In this document: positions 11,435 to 23,067 of the stretch, piece by piece
How the letters are laid out: each line of letters opens with the position of its first letter
How positions within the stretch are numbered: position 1 is the first letter of the stretch
NCBI GenBank assembly: GCA_946406115.1
Contig: OX291553.1
Span: 5,895,001 to 5,959,000 of the forward strand
Length of the DNA: 64,000 bases
DNA from: Apoda limacodes
Lineage: Eukaryota > Arthropoda > Insecta > Lepidoptera > Limacodidae
Direction of reading: 5' to 3'
Translations under genes and position numbers: made by a program
Notes under the pieces: model-generated
The model's database searches: none
Seen by the model: only the letters and a program-made list of their open reading frames with translations
What the model was told of the DNA's origin: nothing

Positions 11435-12895
11435 GTGGTGTTTTGCCTGAGCGCTGACGACCTCGAATTGTTCATCCATAAGCCAGGCAAAGCGCGTACC
11501 GAGCCGTCCTCCTATCGCCCCATAAGTTTACTAAAGGCCCTTGGTAAACTCTATGAACGCCTCCTCCTCGCTCGCCTACGGAACGCTATAGTCTCCAGAG
11601 GTATTTTAATAGACGAGCAGTTCGGCTTCCGTGCCAAACACTCATGCGTCCATCAAGTCCTCCGCATAACGGAACATATTCTTACTGGCTTTCAACTAGC
11701 GTTAGGTAAGACCCGTCACACGGGCGCTGTCTTCTTCGATGTAGCGAAAGCTTTCGACAAAGTCTGGCACAACGGTTTAATTTTTAAACTGTACAACTTT
11801 CAGTTGCCAGATTGTCTCCTGCTCATCATACGAGACTATTTGTCGAATCGTAGCTTTCGCTACAAAGTTGAAGGCACTCTCTCTTCCCCCCGTCCCATAG
11901 AAGCAGGAGTCCCGCAAGGGTCCGTGCTCGCCCCCATCTTGTACCTTCTGTACTCTAACGATATCCCTAAAACGATAGGTACCAATCTAGCCCTCTTTGC
12001 GGACGATACCGCTCTCTATACCACAGATAGGCAAGTGAGTCGAATCACTGAGAGACTCCAATCCGCTATCACCGCCTTAGGCGAATGGTTTCGGAAATGG
12101 AGAATCGAGGTGAATCCTGACAAAAGCTCTGCCGTCCTCTTCACCTTAGGCCGCCCTCCGCGGCCAACTCTCCTTTCTCTGTTCGGTCGTGCCATTCCCT
12201 GGCAAAATAAGACCAAATATCTCGGTGTGACCATGGATAGTCGTTTGAACTTCCAAGCTCACACCAAAATAGTCAGAAACCGAGCCGCTTTTGTCCTCGG
12301 TCGTCTTTATCCCATGATAGGCAAGTATAGTAAGATGTCGCTTAGAAATAAGCTAAATCTTTACACAACTTGTATCCGCCCCATACTAGCTTATGCAAGC
12401 GTAGTCTTTGCGCTGTCCAAGCGCAATCTCCACAAACTCCAGACCCTCCAAAACCGAGCGGCCACTGGAGCCTCTTGGTACGTTCGCAATGCGGACCTAC
12501 ACAGAGACTTTGAACTTCCCACGATTCCCCAATACTTTAAAGACTTGGCAGTCCACTTTTTCGAGCGTACGCAAAATCACCCGAATCGATTACTTGTGCA
12601 ATCCACAACGTATCGTCCCCCCGATCGACCCGGTCACGGTCGTAAAACTATTGTTAGGCGGCCTCGGCACGTACTAACGTCCCCAGATGACGATCTCGCT
12701 GTCCGGATAGCGAGATTAGTCTCTACGACCTCCCCGAATAGGGCCTCCCTCCAAACACGACGCCGACGTCCCCGGGTTCGTCGGCGCCCACAAGGATACA
12801 CTAGGTATCAAAGAGTGCCGGGGCGCTTCTCGCCCCCACTCAATCGCAATCGTACCCGCGTAGCGCGTAACGGGGAACTCCCCTCCTGGCGGTGA
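11435..12895 (+). CDS. Partial LINE ORF2: reverse transcriptase (Jockey-type)
   Basis: An open frame of 486 codons encodes a non-LTR reverse transcriptase that copies element RNA at a nicked target. Visible blocks, in order, are PSSYRPISLL (finger), DEQFGFRAKHS, FDVAKAFDKVWHNGL (motif A region), GVPQGSVLAPILYLLYSNDI (motif B), LFADDTALY (catalytic FADD box) and KTKYLGVTMD (thumb side). An arginine-rich tail follows the thumb and the frame ends at 12,895. The first codon is GTG, and no real start or endonuclease domain precedes it, so the 5' end is a truncation point. The frame is intact, suggesting a relatively recent insertion. The FADD box and overall order fit the Jockey clade. Confidence 0.9.
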   Translation: MVFCLSADDLELFIHKPGKARTEPSSYRPISLLKALGKLYERLLLARLRNAIVSRGILIDEQFGFRAKHSCVHQVLRITEHILTGFQLALGKTRHTGAVFFDVAKAFDKVWHNGLIFKLYNFQLPDCLLLIIRDYLSNRSFRYKVEGTLSSPRPIEAGVPQGSVLAPILYLLYSNDIPKTIGTNLALFADDTALYTTDRQVSRITERLQSAITALGEWFRKWRIEVNPDKSSAVLFTLGRPPRPTLLSLFGRAIPWQNKTKYLGVTMDSRLNFQAHTKIVRNRAAFVLGRLYPMIGKYSKMSLRNKLNLYTTCIRPILAYASVVFALSKRNLHKLQTLQNRAATGASWYVRNADLHRDFELPTIPQYFKDLAVHFFERTQNHPNRLLVQSTTYRPPDRPGHGRKTIVRRPRHVLTSPDDDLAVRIARLVSTTSPNRASLQTRRRRPRVRRRPQGYTRYQRVPGRFSPPLNRNRTRVARNGELPSWR

Positions 12896-13096
12896 CTCAC
12901 CTTCGGGTTCGAAACTCACGCCGGTCGAAGGGACGCCCCCGAGAGCGACAACCCAAGCCGAGGCTTCCCCCGCGGGGAGCCCTTGAGCGTTGGGCGCTAT
13001 ATGGGCTGAGGCTCCTTCAGAGTCTCGACCCAAAAGTCCGCTGAAGCAGTCATGGCTGCAACAGCCAACTGCATAGTCAGCTCCGAAAAAAAACAA
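11435..13096 (+). mobile_element. 5'-truncated Jockey-like LINE
   Basis: The element starts abruptly within the reverse transcriptase reading frame and runs through the C-terminal part of ORF2 into a GC-rich 3' untranslated region (12,896-13,096) ending in an A-rich tail (gaaaaaaaacaaaaaa). The same 3' end occurs antisense at 4,875-5,110, so this family has been active more than once here. Endonuclease and ORF1 are absent, as usual for 5' truncation by incomplete reverse transcription. Confidence 0.88.
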
Positions 13097-13447
13097 AAAA
13101 GTCAGTCAGTTTTCGATTGAAGTTCGAACAGTTCGTTCCGAGTGAACAAATCGCGAGTAGTGACTAATAGTTATCTTCAGTGCACAGTGAATTCGTTTGA
13201 AAAATTAATAGTTCCCGCCATATTCATTTACATAGATTAGTGTTTTTAGTGTGGTTATAGTGTTGCCGTATTTTAATTTCGAAAATATATAGATAGTGAG
13301 TTCATACAGTTCAATAGCGAGCTAATTAGTTAGTGTCAGTGCGCGCCGTAATTAATTAATCAGTGCAAGCAAGCAGTGACAAGTAAGCTAACTTGTGTTT
13401 CTTTTCTTTATTTTCAAAGTAAAAATAATTAAAATTTTGTTATAAAA

Positions 13448-15650
13448 TATGAATGACATAAGGCGATTTTTCTGCAAGAGAAAAAAGATTGAAAATGAAC
13501 AGTTTAATGCTAAAGATTGTCCAAGTACTTCGGCACAGCAAAACACTAGTAAAACTGAATTAACAACACAACAAACTTAGTTAATATTTATGATGTGGGT
13601 TTATATCTGGATTCTAACGTACCTATACCAGTGATCAAATACGGTTTAAAGTGCTCGAAACTGCGTGAAAACCTCCGCAAGATTATGATTTCAAGCAGGA
13701 CATCGATCATAAAAACGAAACACAACAACGTGCATTTCGCCACGAGTGTGTATTATTTCCCGCACATATTCATCGAGGCAGTACTCAGGGGTCATTTATC
13801 GTTCGGCCATGCAAAAAATATCAAAAATATTATGAGTGTGCTAAATCTCATGCAAATAGCCACTGGCATCGTGAATCGGTTATACGTTCTAATAATTTTC
13901 TGGAAATCATGCAAAGAAAAAAAAATGACGTTTATGAACAGATTGATACTGAATATTACAGGGAAATTTCAGAAAACAGAAAAAAACTTCAACCCATTAT
14001 ATCTTCGGTCTTATTTTGTACTACGCATGATTTACCCCTTCGAGGAAAAACAAAAGATGGGTCGGTTTTTACAGACTTACTACATTTCAAAGTTGAGGCA
14101 GGAGATACGGTTTTAAGAGACCACTTGCGACTGGTTTGAAAAATGCCCTCTATGTATTCCATCAAGTTCAAAACGAAATTATTGAAACCTGTGCTAATGT
14201 TCTTCGTGAATCCAATACTGATGAAGCAAAAGAAGCGGCATACTTTTCAATCTTAGCAGACGAGACAGCGGATATAAGCGGGACTGAACAGTCAAGTTTG
14301 ACCAAACGAAACACAGTTACGTAATACTTGAAGAATTTTTGGGGTACAGACCACTTCAAAAATTAGATGCTGCATCGATTTCTGAAGTTATAATATCTTT
14401 TTTGACATTATATGGCTTAGATCTCAACAAAATGGTTGGGCAAGGGTATGATGGTTGCTCCACAATGGCTGGACATGTTGGTGGAGTTCGGAAAATAAAT
14501 AATGATAAATATCCCAAAGCAAAGTATTTCCACTGTGCTTGTCACATATTAAATCTTGTTGTCAATGATTTAAATAATTTGAGTGAAATAAGAAATACTG
14601 CTGGAATGATTAAGGAAACTATAACTTTTTTAGAGAGAGCATTTTACGGCGAAAAAAAATTCCAAATATTCCCTTGTTTTGCGAAACCAGATGGTCTGCA
14701 AAGTACAAAAGTATTCGAATTTTCGCTCAAAATTTCACAAAAATTGTAGAAGAATTACAAGACCTCTCAGAAGATCAAGCCATTCATTCTAAGACAAAGG
14801 TTAGGGCTTACCAACTGCGCACTGCTTTGACCACCACAAATATTATTGTGGCATTGCATATTATTGCTACTTTCTCGGCAAAGCTTGAGCCTGTCTGCAA
14901 CCAGCTTCAACAAGTGGATTTTGACATTAATTCAGTGAATGGTACATTTGCAAACTTACGAAAATAATAGAGGGTCACAGACAAAACGCATCGCAGGAAT
15001 TTACTGCTATATTTGGAGAAGCTAAACAAAGTTGCGAAGACCTTGATATTGAGATTAAATGCCAACGAGTTACGAAACGACAGGCTCATCGATCCAACCA
15101 CCCATCCGAAAATGTTGAAGAATTTTACAGAAGAGCTTTATACATCCCTTACCTTTATTCGATCATTTCTTCTTTAAAAGACAGATTTTCTGAACACACA
15201 CAAAAAATCATTTTCTCTGTTACAACTACACCCAAAAATAATAAAAGGCCTCAGTAAAGAAGAATTTCTTAGAGCTGCAAAAGACATTGAAAATTTGTAT
15301 GGCGATCTTTTACCTAATTTTATTTCAGAAATTAGTTTGAAATGTGGAAATATCGACAGCCAGTGGCAAATGATATCAGTGGAGTTGATCGATATGAATA
15401 ACATCTTATAGACTACATCGACGAGGCAAAAGATTTCTTTTCTTCGGCAGCAGAAGCGATCAAGATTGGCCTTACTCTACCCGTCACAACGTGCACAATA
15501 GAAACATCTTTTAGCACACTGAAAAGAGTTAAAACTTGGAATAGGTCCACAACAGGTGACGAGCGACTGTCTGGGTTATGCTTGTTAACTTTATAGAAAA
15601 CGTCATTAATAAGTTCGGTCAAAAACCCCGCCGGCTGCAGTTGCTTTATA
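13448..15650 (+). pseudogene. Decayed hAT transposase (DUF4371 / zinc-finger-MYM-like type)
   Basis: A start-like ATG at 13,448 opens a short basic frame (MNDIRRFFCKRKK). Fragments in changing frames then spell a hAT transposase: about 13,905-14,135 is DUF4371-like (YEQIDTEYYREISENRKKL, LRGKTKDGS), 14,240-14,290 has ILADETADISGTEQ, 14,430-14,470 GQGYDGCSTMAG, and 14,540-14,560 HCACHILNLVV. About 15,480-15,580 matches the hAT C-terminal dimerisation region (TTCTIETSFSTLKRVKTWN, GDERLSGLCLL). Several frameshifts and stops break it. The sequence at 15,690-15,830, rich in ggggtgc and cacccc, may be the 3' terminal region. I could not identify a paired 5' terminal inverted repeat or target duplication. 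Confidence 0.85.
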
Positions 15651-17310
15651 AATGAGAATTGTAATTACTGCCTACTAATTATTGTGAATAAAAAAATGAT
15701 TTCCAACAGACGGCTTTTTATTTCAATAATTCCTGTTGATCCCGAGATTCCCAAGGGGTGCAAGTGCACCACCTGGCACCCCGCTGCCGGTGCCCATGCA
15801 GGTGTTGTGTTAATTTTCCCGAGTGTACAGTGCTACAGTACAATTTAATACGTGCTGTAAGTCTCGAAGAATTGGGTATCCCGCCGACTTCTTGATGCTG
15901 CATCATCAACTTAAGGTTAACATGTCTTGTAAATATCACTGAAGTAATAGTGGTATACTGTTACAAATTTCAATCAATAAGACAAGTAAAAGTTGGCAAA
16001 AGCCTTTTTTCAAGTAGGAAATGAGCTGATGCGCTTCAAACTCCTGGACTGATTTTCATATTTCATTGCTAAGAACCATCTCGATCACATCAGCTATCAA
16101 ACAAAAAAAAACTATCAAAAGTGGTTCATTCGTTGGGGAGCTACGAGCACTTATAACACTACTCTTTATATCGGAGGTTAAAAAACCGCATTCAAATGGG
16201 TTCAACCGTTTAAGAGCTACGGTGCCACTGACAGACACACACAAACTGGTCAAAACGAATCCAAACACGACATATATTTTAAATTTTTTTCAAAAGTGTA
16301 CTGGTGTGCTGGATATCCTGGCTGCAGCATTAAACCAAGAATTCCATAATAGTGCATAGTTGTGTAGCATACATGGGTGTTTTAAATTTTAGGTCACACT
16401 TATGTTTAAAAGTAAAGTAAACTTATTATGCAGTTTAACACACTTTTCGAACCCCGTGTCTATCGCTAGTGTCGCTGTAAGTTCACAGCATTTTAATATG
16501 GCGACTGTAGTTTTGATCTTTGTCCACCGGATCAGAAAACTTTTTACACTATTCTACCTGATTAGGCACTAGCAAAATTCAAAAAGAGTTGCAAAAAATA
16601 ATGCTTACAACAATTTGTAACCTTTATCTAATAAAAGTTAAACGTTATGATTAACTAGATAAAATTAATACCTAGTAAAAAGAGTCAAGAAAACCATTTT
16701 TTTTGTTACTGGTAATATTAAATACAATATCTTCTAAAGTATACATAAATTATAAAGAAAACTAGCAATTAAAGATATAAGAATTTATATATAATGATAA
16801 AAATAGCTTCCTAAGTAACTTTTTTAACTTTAATAACTTTTTGTCACACTTTTGAAAAGATAAAAACGGTTATTTTGAGTAAACCTTAGGAGGTTAATAT
16901 GGCCAACTTTTTTGTAGGCCTTATCAAAACCTAAAGTTTTGTAGTACTTTGTTTTGATGTAGTTGATCCAGCGCACGCCATGTAAAGCTCCCAGTCGGCA
17001 TGATTCTTCGACATTTTGAACAATTCAAACAACATTAAACTATACGTAGCCACTCTCTCTTGATAAAAACCGCATTAAAATCCGTTGCATAGTTTAAAAG
17101 ATCAAAGCGTAAATCGGTACAGACGGTGGGAAGCGACTTTGTTTTATTCTATGTATATATGTAGGTAGATAAATAAAATTATGACGCTATTTGCGATGGA
17201 CATTGAGCAAACATATTACAAATTATTCACCTCCGATTTACATTTTTAGGCAACGTTGGGCACAATGATCTTTCACCTTGCGTCTGAAGCAGCTAAAATG
17301 GTAATTGCAC
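15651..17310. other. Non-coding stretch with short interspersed repeats
   Basis: No coding sequence is supported. About 16,130-16,260 contains a segment (gttcaaccgtttaagagctacggtgccac, then gacagacacaca) typical of dispersed lepidopteran repeats. 16,600-17,250 is AT-rich, with another repeat-like piece at about 17,050-17,160. Confidence 0.5.
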
Positions 17311-18644
17311 TTCACTATTCAATACCGATCAATGCCTCAACTTTTGTCTGATTACTAAAACTGAAATAAGGTTATAAATATGTAAATGTGTATTTAACTA
17401 TCAGTGAAAAAAAAATTAACTGATTTCTCTGATTCAGTCCACAACTTCTTTGACAGCTCCAGATCTCGACACAACGGAGACGCTTTCTGTTCCCGACAAT
17501 CACAAAAGTACTTTCCAGTCAGATGTTTAACTTGACACTGCCAAATATACAGACGTCTGTGCCGCTTCCGAAGGAGTTTTACACGTGAATCCCAGTATTA
17601 ATTTTAGAAACATTATTAGTCTTTCATCCACACAACCAACAGCTATATTTGTCATTGCCCATCCAGGGTGTAAACAATTAACTGTCACACCGGTTCCTCT
17701 TAACCTTCGACTTAGCTCCATCGTCATGATAGTTAAATATAACTTGCTGTTAGAATACACTGAAAATTTGTTCCAATATTTCTCTGTGTTCATATTATCA
17801 AAGTCAACTATACCATTTTTATGACCTGAAGATGAAACGTTAATGATGCGACTAGGTGCCGATGACTTCAGAAGAGGCAATAAAAGGCATGTCAATAAAA
17901 ATGGTCCAAAGTAATTAACTTGCATTCCGATAAGTAAACCAACTTCTGTTTTACTATCTCCCGGTACTATAGCGCCAGCATTATTAATAAGTACATCCAA
18001 ACGTTTCTCACTTCTCATTATGTCTTTACTAAATTGCTTAACGGAGCGTAAAGACGATAAATCCTTATATATAATCCATTTCCTTACATATAATTGTTGC
18101 ATCTGGATTCGATTTACGTATTTTTTCTTTTGCAGCTGTAGCGAGTTCTAAAGTAATGCATGCAATAATGACTCTTGCTCCACGATCAGCTAAATCTTTA
18201 GCTGTTTCAAATCCTATACCACTGTTACCTCCCGTTATTATAACAGTCTTTCCCACCATATGCGCACTCGAGTGACACATTCCAATTGTTAACTTCTGAT
18301 ACACTTTCACAGATATAACTGCAATTGCTATTAATCCAATTATCCACGTAAACATTGTAACTGGTAACACTGCTGACTGTTTTTACGTATCGTGAAATAA
18401 TGATAGATAACTATAAAACTTGGTAAAGATCAGCTATCCACGGCCATGACAACACATATGATCGTTGATTAATAATTTTCAATCGGCGTGTCCCCACAGA
18501 CCAAGCAGCCGCGCTTACACCGCGAGATTGCTGTTCGTGGCTGCCGACCCAAGCCGATTAGCTTACTTATAAAATACTAGCTTTTGCCAACGGCTTGGCC
18601 CGCCCTAAATTTGGTAATCGGCGTAGGATACTTACGGCAACTCC
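17311..18644 (-). repeat. Left arm of an inverted duplication carrying an SDR gene
   Basis: This arm is the near-identical reverse complement of 20,157-21,480. It contains the whole SDR reading frame, its upstream region (including gtgtccccacagaccaagc) and downstream flank. The outer match ends at ttcactattc/gaatagtgaa and the inner one at cttacggcaactcc/ggagttgccgtaag. The arms are about 1.33 kb each and the spacer about 1.5 kb. Confidence 0.92.
17394..18355 (-). pseudogene. Broken copy of the SDR (retinol dehydrogenase-like) gene
   Basis: This is the inverted partner of the intact SDR at 20,446. The start (MFTWIIG) is at 18,355. About 11 extra bases near 18,065-18,075 shift the frame just after the ATIIC segment, and a 5-bp loss near 17,526 brings a stop straight after the LAVS segment, removing about 45 C-terminal residues. 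Between the lesions the catalytic region is intact, including NNAG, the serine of NVSSSG, YSNSK and HPGWAMTN. It thus keeps the usual Gly of HPG, which the full-length copy has lost. A protein made from an internal start would lack the nucleotide-binding TGxxxGIG region, so I call it a pseudogene. Confidence 0.88.
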
Positions 18645-20156
18645 AAATTTTCCAAAATTTACTTACAATAGGTTTACACTTAGTTGGCACGCGAGTCCGA
18701 CACGCACTTGGCGAGATTTTTTTCTTCAAATACCTTCCTCGGCGTGTGCATAATAACTTCCCAAAATTTCATTACAAAAGGTTTACCCTTAGTGCACGAG
18801 TCCGACGCGCACTTGAGCAATTTTTTTTATTATTTATATAGAATGAACACAACTAAAAAGAATTATCCAGTTTGGTGTAGTCGTTCGGAAGTTATCTATG
18901 AAATAAAATTTTCAAGATTTTAACAGTTTATACCGCATACCGTGTTGTAAAGTTGTATTGTACCTAATATAGCATCATAATAATATAAAAAGCTAACATA
19001 TGGCAACGAAAACTTAGCAAACAAGACGACCTTGAAAAATAAACCGTCCTGACATTTATGCATAGCCAAATTATTAACTCCACAAATAAGGTAATTTATA
19101 TGCGTGCACTAATGACGCTGTAACCTTCTAAACGGAAACTAAAAATATTTATATTGTATTTGTATGTATGTCAAAACTCCACACAAAAATTACCGAACAG
19201 ATTCTGTTGAAATTTTGCACGCGTAATCTGAAATGTGCGGGTCAACATATTGACTGTAAAGTCTTATGCTATTTCTTATAGCGGTAAGCATGGAACAGTT
19301 AAAGTGGTGAGCAAACTTATAAACTTATAAGTTTAGTTTGTCAATGTTTATGTCCTATCTTCACGCAAAAACTAGTTACTTGCGCAGCAGTTTTTCGGCA
19401 GAGATTCTCGTGTTTTACTTTAACCTGCGGCTTTGCTCGCATAGACTATAAGATTTGCACAGTTCTTTATTCAAGATACTATAAAGCTTACTCTCTTTCA
19501 CCACCTTGGAGTTTAAATTACAAAAGTGCCCACCAAACCAAATCTACAATAAAATTAACCACTTCTCGAAATTTATAATTTCTATGCTGATTTAAGCATA
19601 AAACCAAAATTTACTACTTTCTTTACTATGTTAGGAGTTAATTTTGAAAAAGCCCTTATAGCCCTTATATATATATTAAATCTTCCATATCACGTTTATT
19701 TTATAACCTACCATTTTCCGCCACGTTTTAAACGGTTGCTATAAGTTTGAGCATCCACTGACCAGAATTATTGCTATGTAAACCACGCGCAGGTGTGTTT
19801 TATCCCGGAAAAATCAAAATTTTCCGCGGGAATAACTATAACCGAGCTTAAATGAACTATAGCTTGCTATAGCAAACTTTATTAGTATTGATGAGTTGAC
19901 GTAACAATCCCACGCCAATTACCAAATTTAGGGCGGGTGGAGCCGCTGGCAAAATAATTTTGGATATTTCAATCACGCTTCAACCACTGGATGGATCGGG
20001 ATGAATCTTGGCACACTTATAGGCAAGGTCCTGGGATAGGACATAGACTATCCGGAAAATTCAAAAGTTTACGCGGGAACAACTATAACCGAATTCCACG
20101 AACGAACCATAGCTGCAGATATAGCTTGCTATAACAAACTTCTTTTGTATAAGCAA
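18645..20156. other. Spacer of the inverted duplication, composed of dispersed repeats
   Basis: No gene. About 19,790-19,965 and 20,030-20,230 are two diverged copies of one repeat (cgcgggaa-aactataaccga ... ccaaatttagggcggg ... ggcaaaa), the second running into the right arm. The same repeat type recurs reversed at 18,580-18,640. 19,140-19,440 carries another repeat (aacagattctgttgaaattttgca), related to sequence near 56,320-56,480. Confidence 0.6.
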
Positions 20157-21480
20157 GGAGTTGCCGTAAGTATCCTACGCCGATTACCAAATTTAGGGCG
20201 GGCCAAGTCGTTGGCAAAAGCTAGTATTATATAAGTAAGCTAATCGGCTTTGGTCGGCAGCCACGAGCAGCAATCTCGCGGTGTAAGCGCGGCCGCTTGG
20301 TCTGTGGGGACACGCCGATTGAAAATTAATAATCAACGATCATATGTGTTGTCATGGCCGTGGATAACTGATCTTTACCAAGTTTTATAGTTATCTATCA
20401 TTATTTCACGATACGTAAAAACAGTCAGCAGTGTTACCAGTTACAATGTTTACGTGGATAATTGGATTAATAGCAATTGCAGTTATATCTGTGAAAGTGT
20501 ATCAGAAGTTAACAATTGGAATGTGTCACTCGAGTGCGCATATGGTGGGAAAGACTGTTATAATAACGGGAGGTAACAGTGGTATAGGATTTGAAACGAC
20601 TAGAGATTTAGCTGATCGTGGAGCAAGAGTCATTATTGCATGCATTACTTTAGAACTCGCTTCAGCTGCAAAAGCAAAAATACTTAAATTGAACCCAGAT
20701 GCAACAATTATATGTACACAAATAGATTTATTGTCTTTACGCTCCATTAAGAAATTTAGTGAAGACATAATGAGAAGTGAGAAACGTTTGGATGTACTTA
20801 TTAATAATGCTGGCGCTATAGTACCGGGAGATAGTAAAACAGAAGATGGTTTACTTATCGGAATGCAAGTTAATTACTTTGGACCATTTTTATTGACATG
20901 CCTTTTATTGCCTCTTCTGAAGTCATCGGCACCTAGTCGCATCATTAACGTTTCATCTTCAGTTCATAAAAATGGTATAGTCGACTTTGATAATATGAAC
21001 ACAGAGAAATATTGGAACAAATTTTCAGTGTATGCTAACAGCAAGTTATATTTAACTATCATGACGATGGAGCTAAGTCGAAGGTTAAGAGGAACCGGTG
21101 TGACAGTTAATTGTTTACACCCTGTATGGGCAATGACAAATATAGCTGTTGGTTGTGTGGATGAAAGACTAATAATGTTTCTAAAATTAATACTGGGATT
21201 CACGTGTAAAACTCCTTCGGAAGCGGCACAGACGTCTGTATATTTGGCAGTGTCACCGGAAGTTAAACATCTGACTGGAAAGTACTTTTGTGATTGTCGG
21301 GAACAGAAAGCGTCTCCGTTGTGCCAAGATCTGGAGCTGTCAAAGAAGTTGTGGACTGAATCAGAGAAATTAGTTAATTTTTCTTTCACTGGTAGTTAAA
21401 TACACATTAACATATAACCTTATTTCAGTTTTAGTAATCAGACAAAAGTTGAGGCATTGATCGGTATTGAATAGTGAATA
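20157..21480 (+). repeat. Right arm of the SDR inverted duplication
   Basis: Mirror partner of 17,311-18,644. The identity covers the promoter side, the coding frame and the 3' flank up to gaatagtgaa. Because introns are absent in both arms and non-coding flanks are shared, this was a DNA-level duplication and not two separate retrocopies. Confidence 0.92.
20446..21399 (+). CDS. Short-chain dehydrogenase/reductase, retinol dehydrogenase 11-14-like
   Basis: An intact single-exon frame of 317 residues, the usual length for membrane-anchored RDH-type SDRs that oxidise or reduce retinoids, steroids or lipid aldehydes with NAD(P)(H). From the ATG at 20,446 a hydrophobic N-terminal anchor (FTWIIGLIAIAVISV) is followed by the cofactor motif TGGNSGIG (about residues 41-48), LDVLINNAG (NNAG about 120-123), the catalytic serine in INVSSS (about 170-172) and YANSK (Tyr196, Lys200). 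The usual HPG after the active site reads HPVW at about 225-228, a Gly-to-Val change not present in the broken sister copy. An in-frame GTG lies 15 bases upstream, but the ATG is preferred. Substrate cannot be inferred; activity may be affected by the HPV change. Confidence 0.9.
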   Translation: MFTWIIGLIAIAVISVKVYQKLTIGMCHSSAHMVGKTVIITGGNSGIGFETTRDLADRGARVIIACITLELASAAKAKILKLNPDATIICTQIDLLSLRSIKKFSEDIMRSEKRLDVLINNAGAIVPGDSKTEDGLLIGMQVNYFGPFLLTCLLLPLLKSSAPSRIINVSSSVHKNGIVDFDNMNTEKYWNKFSVYANSKLYLTIMTMELSRRLRGTGVTVNCLHPVWAMTNIAVGCVDERLIMFLKLILGFTCKTPSEAAQTSVYLAVSPEVKHLTGKYFCDCREQKASPLCQDLELSKKLWTESEKLVNFSFTGS

Positions 21481-23067
21481 CGCATATGTATGACGTTCTA
21501 AGTGAATTGACTTCAGAAAATGAAATATAGGTACACTTTACAAATTTTTTCACCTCTTTTCACCTCTTTTGGGGTTAAATTTGAACCTGAAACGTTTTAT
21601 AAATAGTGTTGAAAAGCATGTCCCTATTTCAAGTATTATACTAAATTAAAACATTAAAAAATATTACTCAACAAATTTGCCGCCTCGTAAGACCTGGTCA
21701 AGTTTCCTGAAACACCGAAACACGTCGTTTGTTAGTTGTGTTAAGAATAAATATCCACCAAGTTTCAATTTAATAACTATAGACATATTAAATCCTATAC
21801 TTAGTTTCTCATCTCCTTTCAACCCCGTTCAAAGCAGTAAAATTTTATAGGCATTAATACTGAGTTTTAAGTAAATGAGGGGTTGATTATCAAAATTACC
21901 TGAAATACATGTTTTAATCATTTAGCTGTAAAACATTTACATAAATTATGAATAAAATTTCACTATAAAATATTATTTTCCTCAAAAACTTGCACTTCAC
22001 TCCCGTGCGGGTTTATTGGTGCGGGTTGAATTTGAAAAAACCTGAAATGCGTGTATTAGTGTAATACTCGTATCTGTCCGAAATATCTGTTTTATTTTCG
22101 TGTAACAATGGATAGCATTGTACCAAGTTTCGTAAAAATAATGTTTGCCAATTCCATACAAAATTAGCATAACATTTTCTTCCCTTAGAGGTTGAATTTT
22201 AAAACTCTCCGAAACACTTTGTTTATTATTCGTGTTAAAAATTATATAAAGATACTAAGTTTAAAGTAAATAGCACTTCTAAGTTTTAAGCAATAAAACA
22301 GTGTGGTTTTTTTTTCAAAATCTATGGGTTTGATTCCAATCCAAAAATTTCAAATGGTTTCATAAATCTAACGATGCAATTTTAGTTTTCGTCAAATTCG
22401 GGCTCCAGACTCCTTTGAGCACTTTTCGCTATTCAGGATTTGGCCATGCACGCCCATTTGAAAACTTCACCTGTATATATATATATATATAATAGGGTGA
22501 AATAAATATATAATATAGTAAATTTTCACATGTGTAACTACTGTAAATTTTCACAGGTATAAAACTAAAAAGAAATCTGGATTACCATTAAGTACAGAAA
22601 ACCAAAAATAATAAATGAAGAAACTTAAGAAATTAATGTAAAATAAACTTTTATAAATATTTATAAAAGTCTTATGTGTAACAAATACATGAATTTAAGA
22701 AAATGAAAAGGAAATATCGAAGAAATTTAATAATATCTACAACAAATTGGCGCATCAAAATATAGCTCAGGAGGCCTACAACTGATATCAGTTTCAATTG
22801 TAAAATCCTACGGCGATCGAGAAATATACTAAGTTGGTACTCTTGAACGTTGTTGTAGCTCTCAATCGAGAACGGAATTTGGTGGCCAATTTCGGAACTA
22901 AACTCCTATACAAATATTAATAATCGAGTAGTACAATATTGGGCACTCTAGACCACCTCCGTGTCATCAGGCTCACTCCGTTCGCCTGCACTTCGGTGGC
23001 TTAGCGTGCCCAATATTATGTTTTTGAGATCAGTCATCGTTCGCCTTATGAAACACGTTGTTCTTAA
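21481..23067. other. Non-coding stretch with degenerate repeats
   Basis: No gene is supported. 21,540-22,450 is a series of loosely similar segments (cacct, tgaaac, caagtttc motifs) typical of old dispersed repeats, followed by a (TA)n run at about 22,470-22,490. 22,740-23,050 is GC-richer and introduces the tandem repeat; its wording (aattggcgcatcaaa) faintly resembles an LTR-element primer site, but I cannot support that. Confidence 0.5.

Noticed and set aside
12716..13096. 126-codon minus-strand frame
   Set aside because: It is antisense to the LINE 3' end and GC-rich untranslated region; no motif of its own.
20964..21389. 141-codon minus-strand frame inside the SDR gene
   Set aside because: Shadow of the plus-strand SDR coding frame; the same frame appears in the inverted copy for the same reason.
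22740..22910. Possible LTR-element primer-binding site near aattggcgcatc
   Set aside because: The match to a tRNA primer site is too short and no paired LTR was found.
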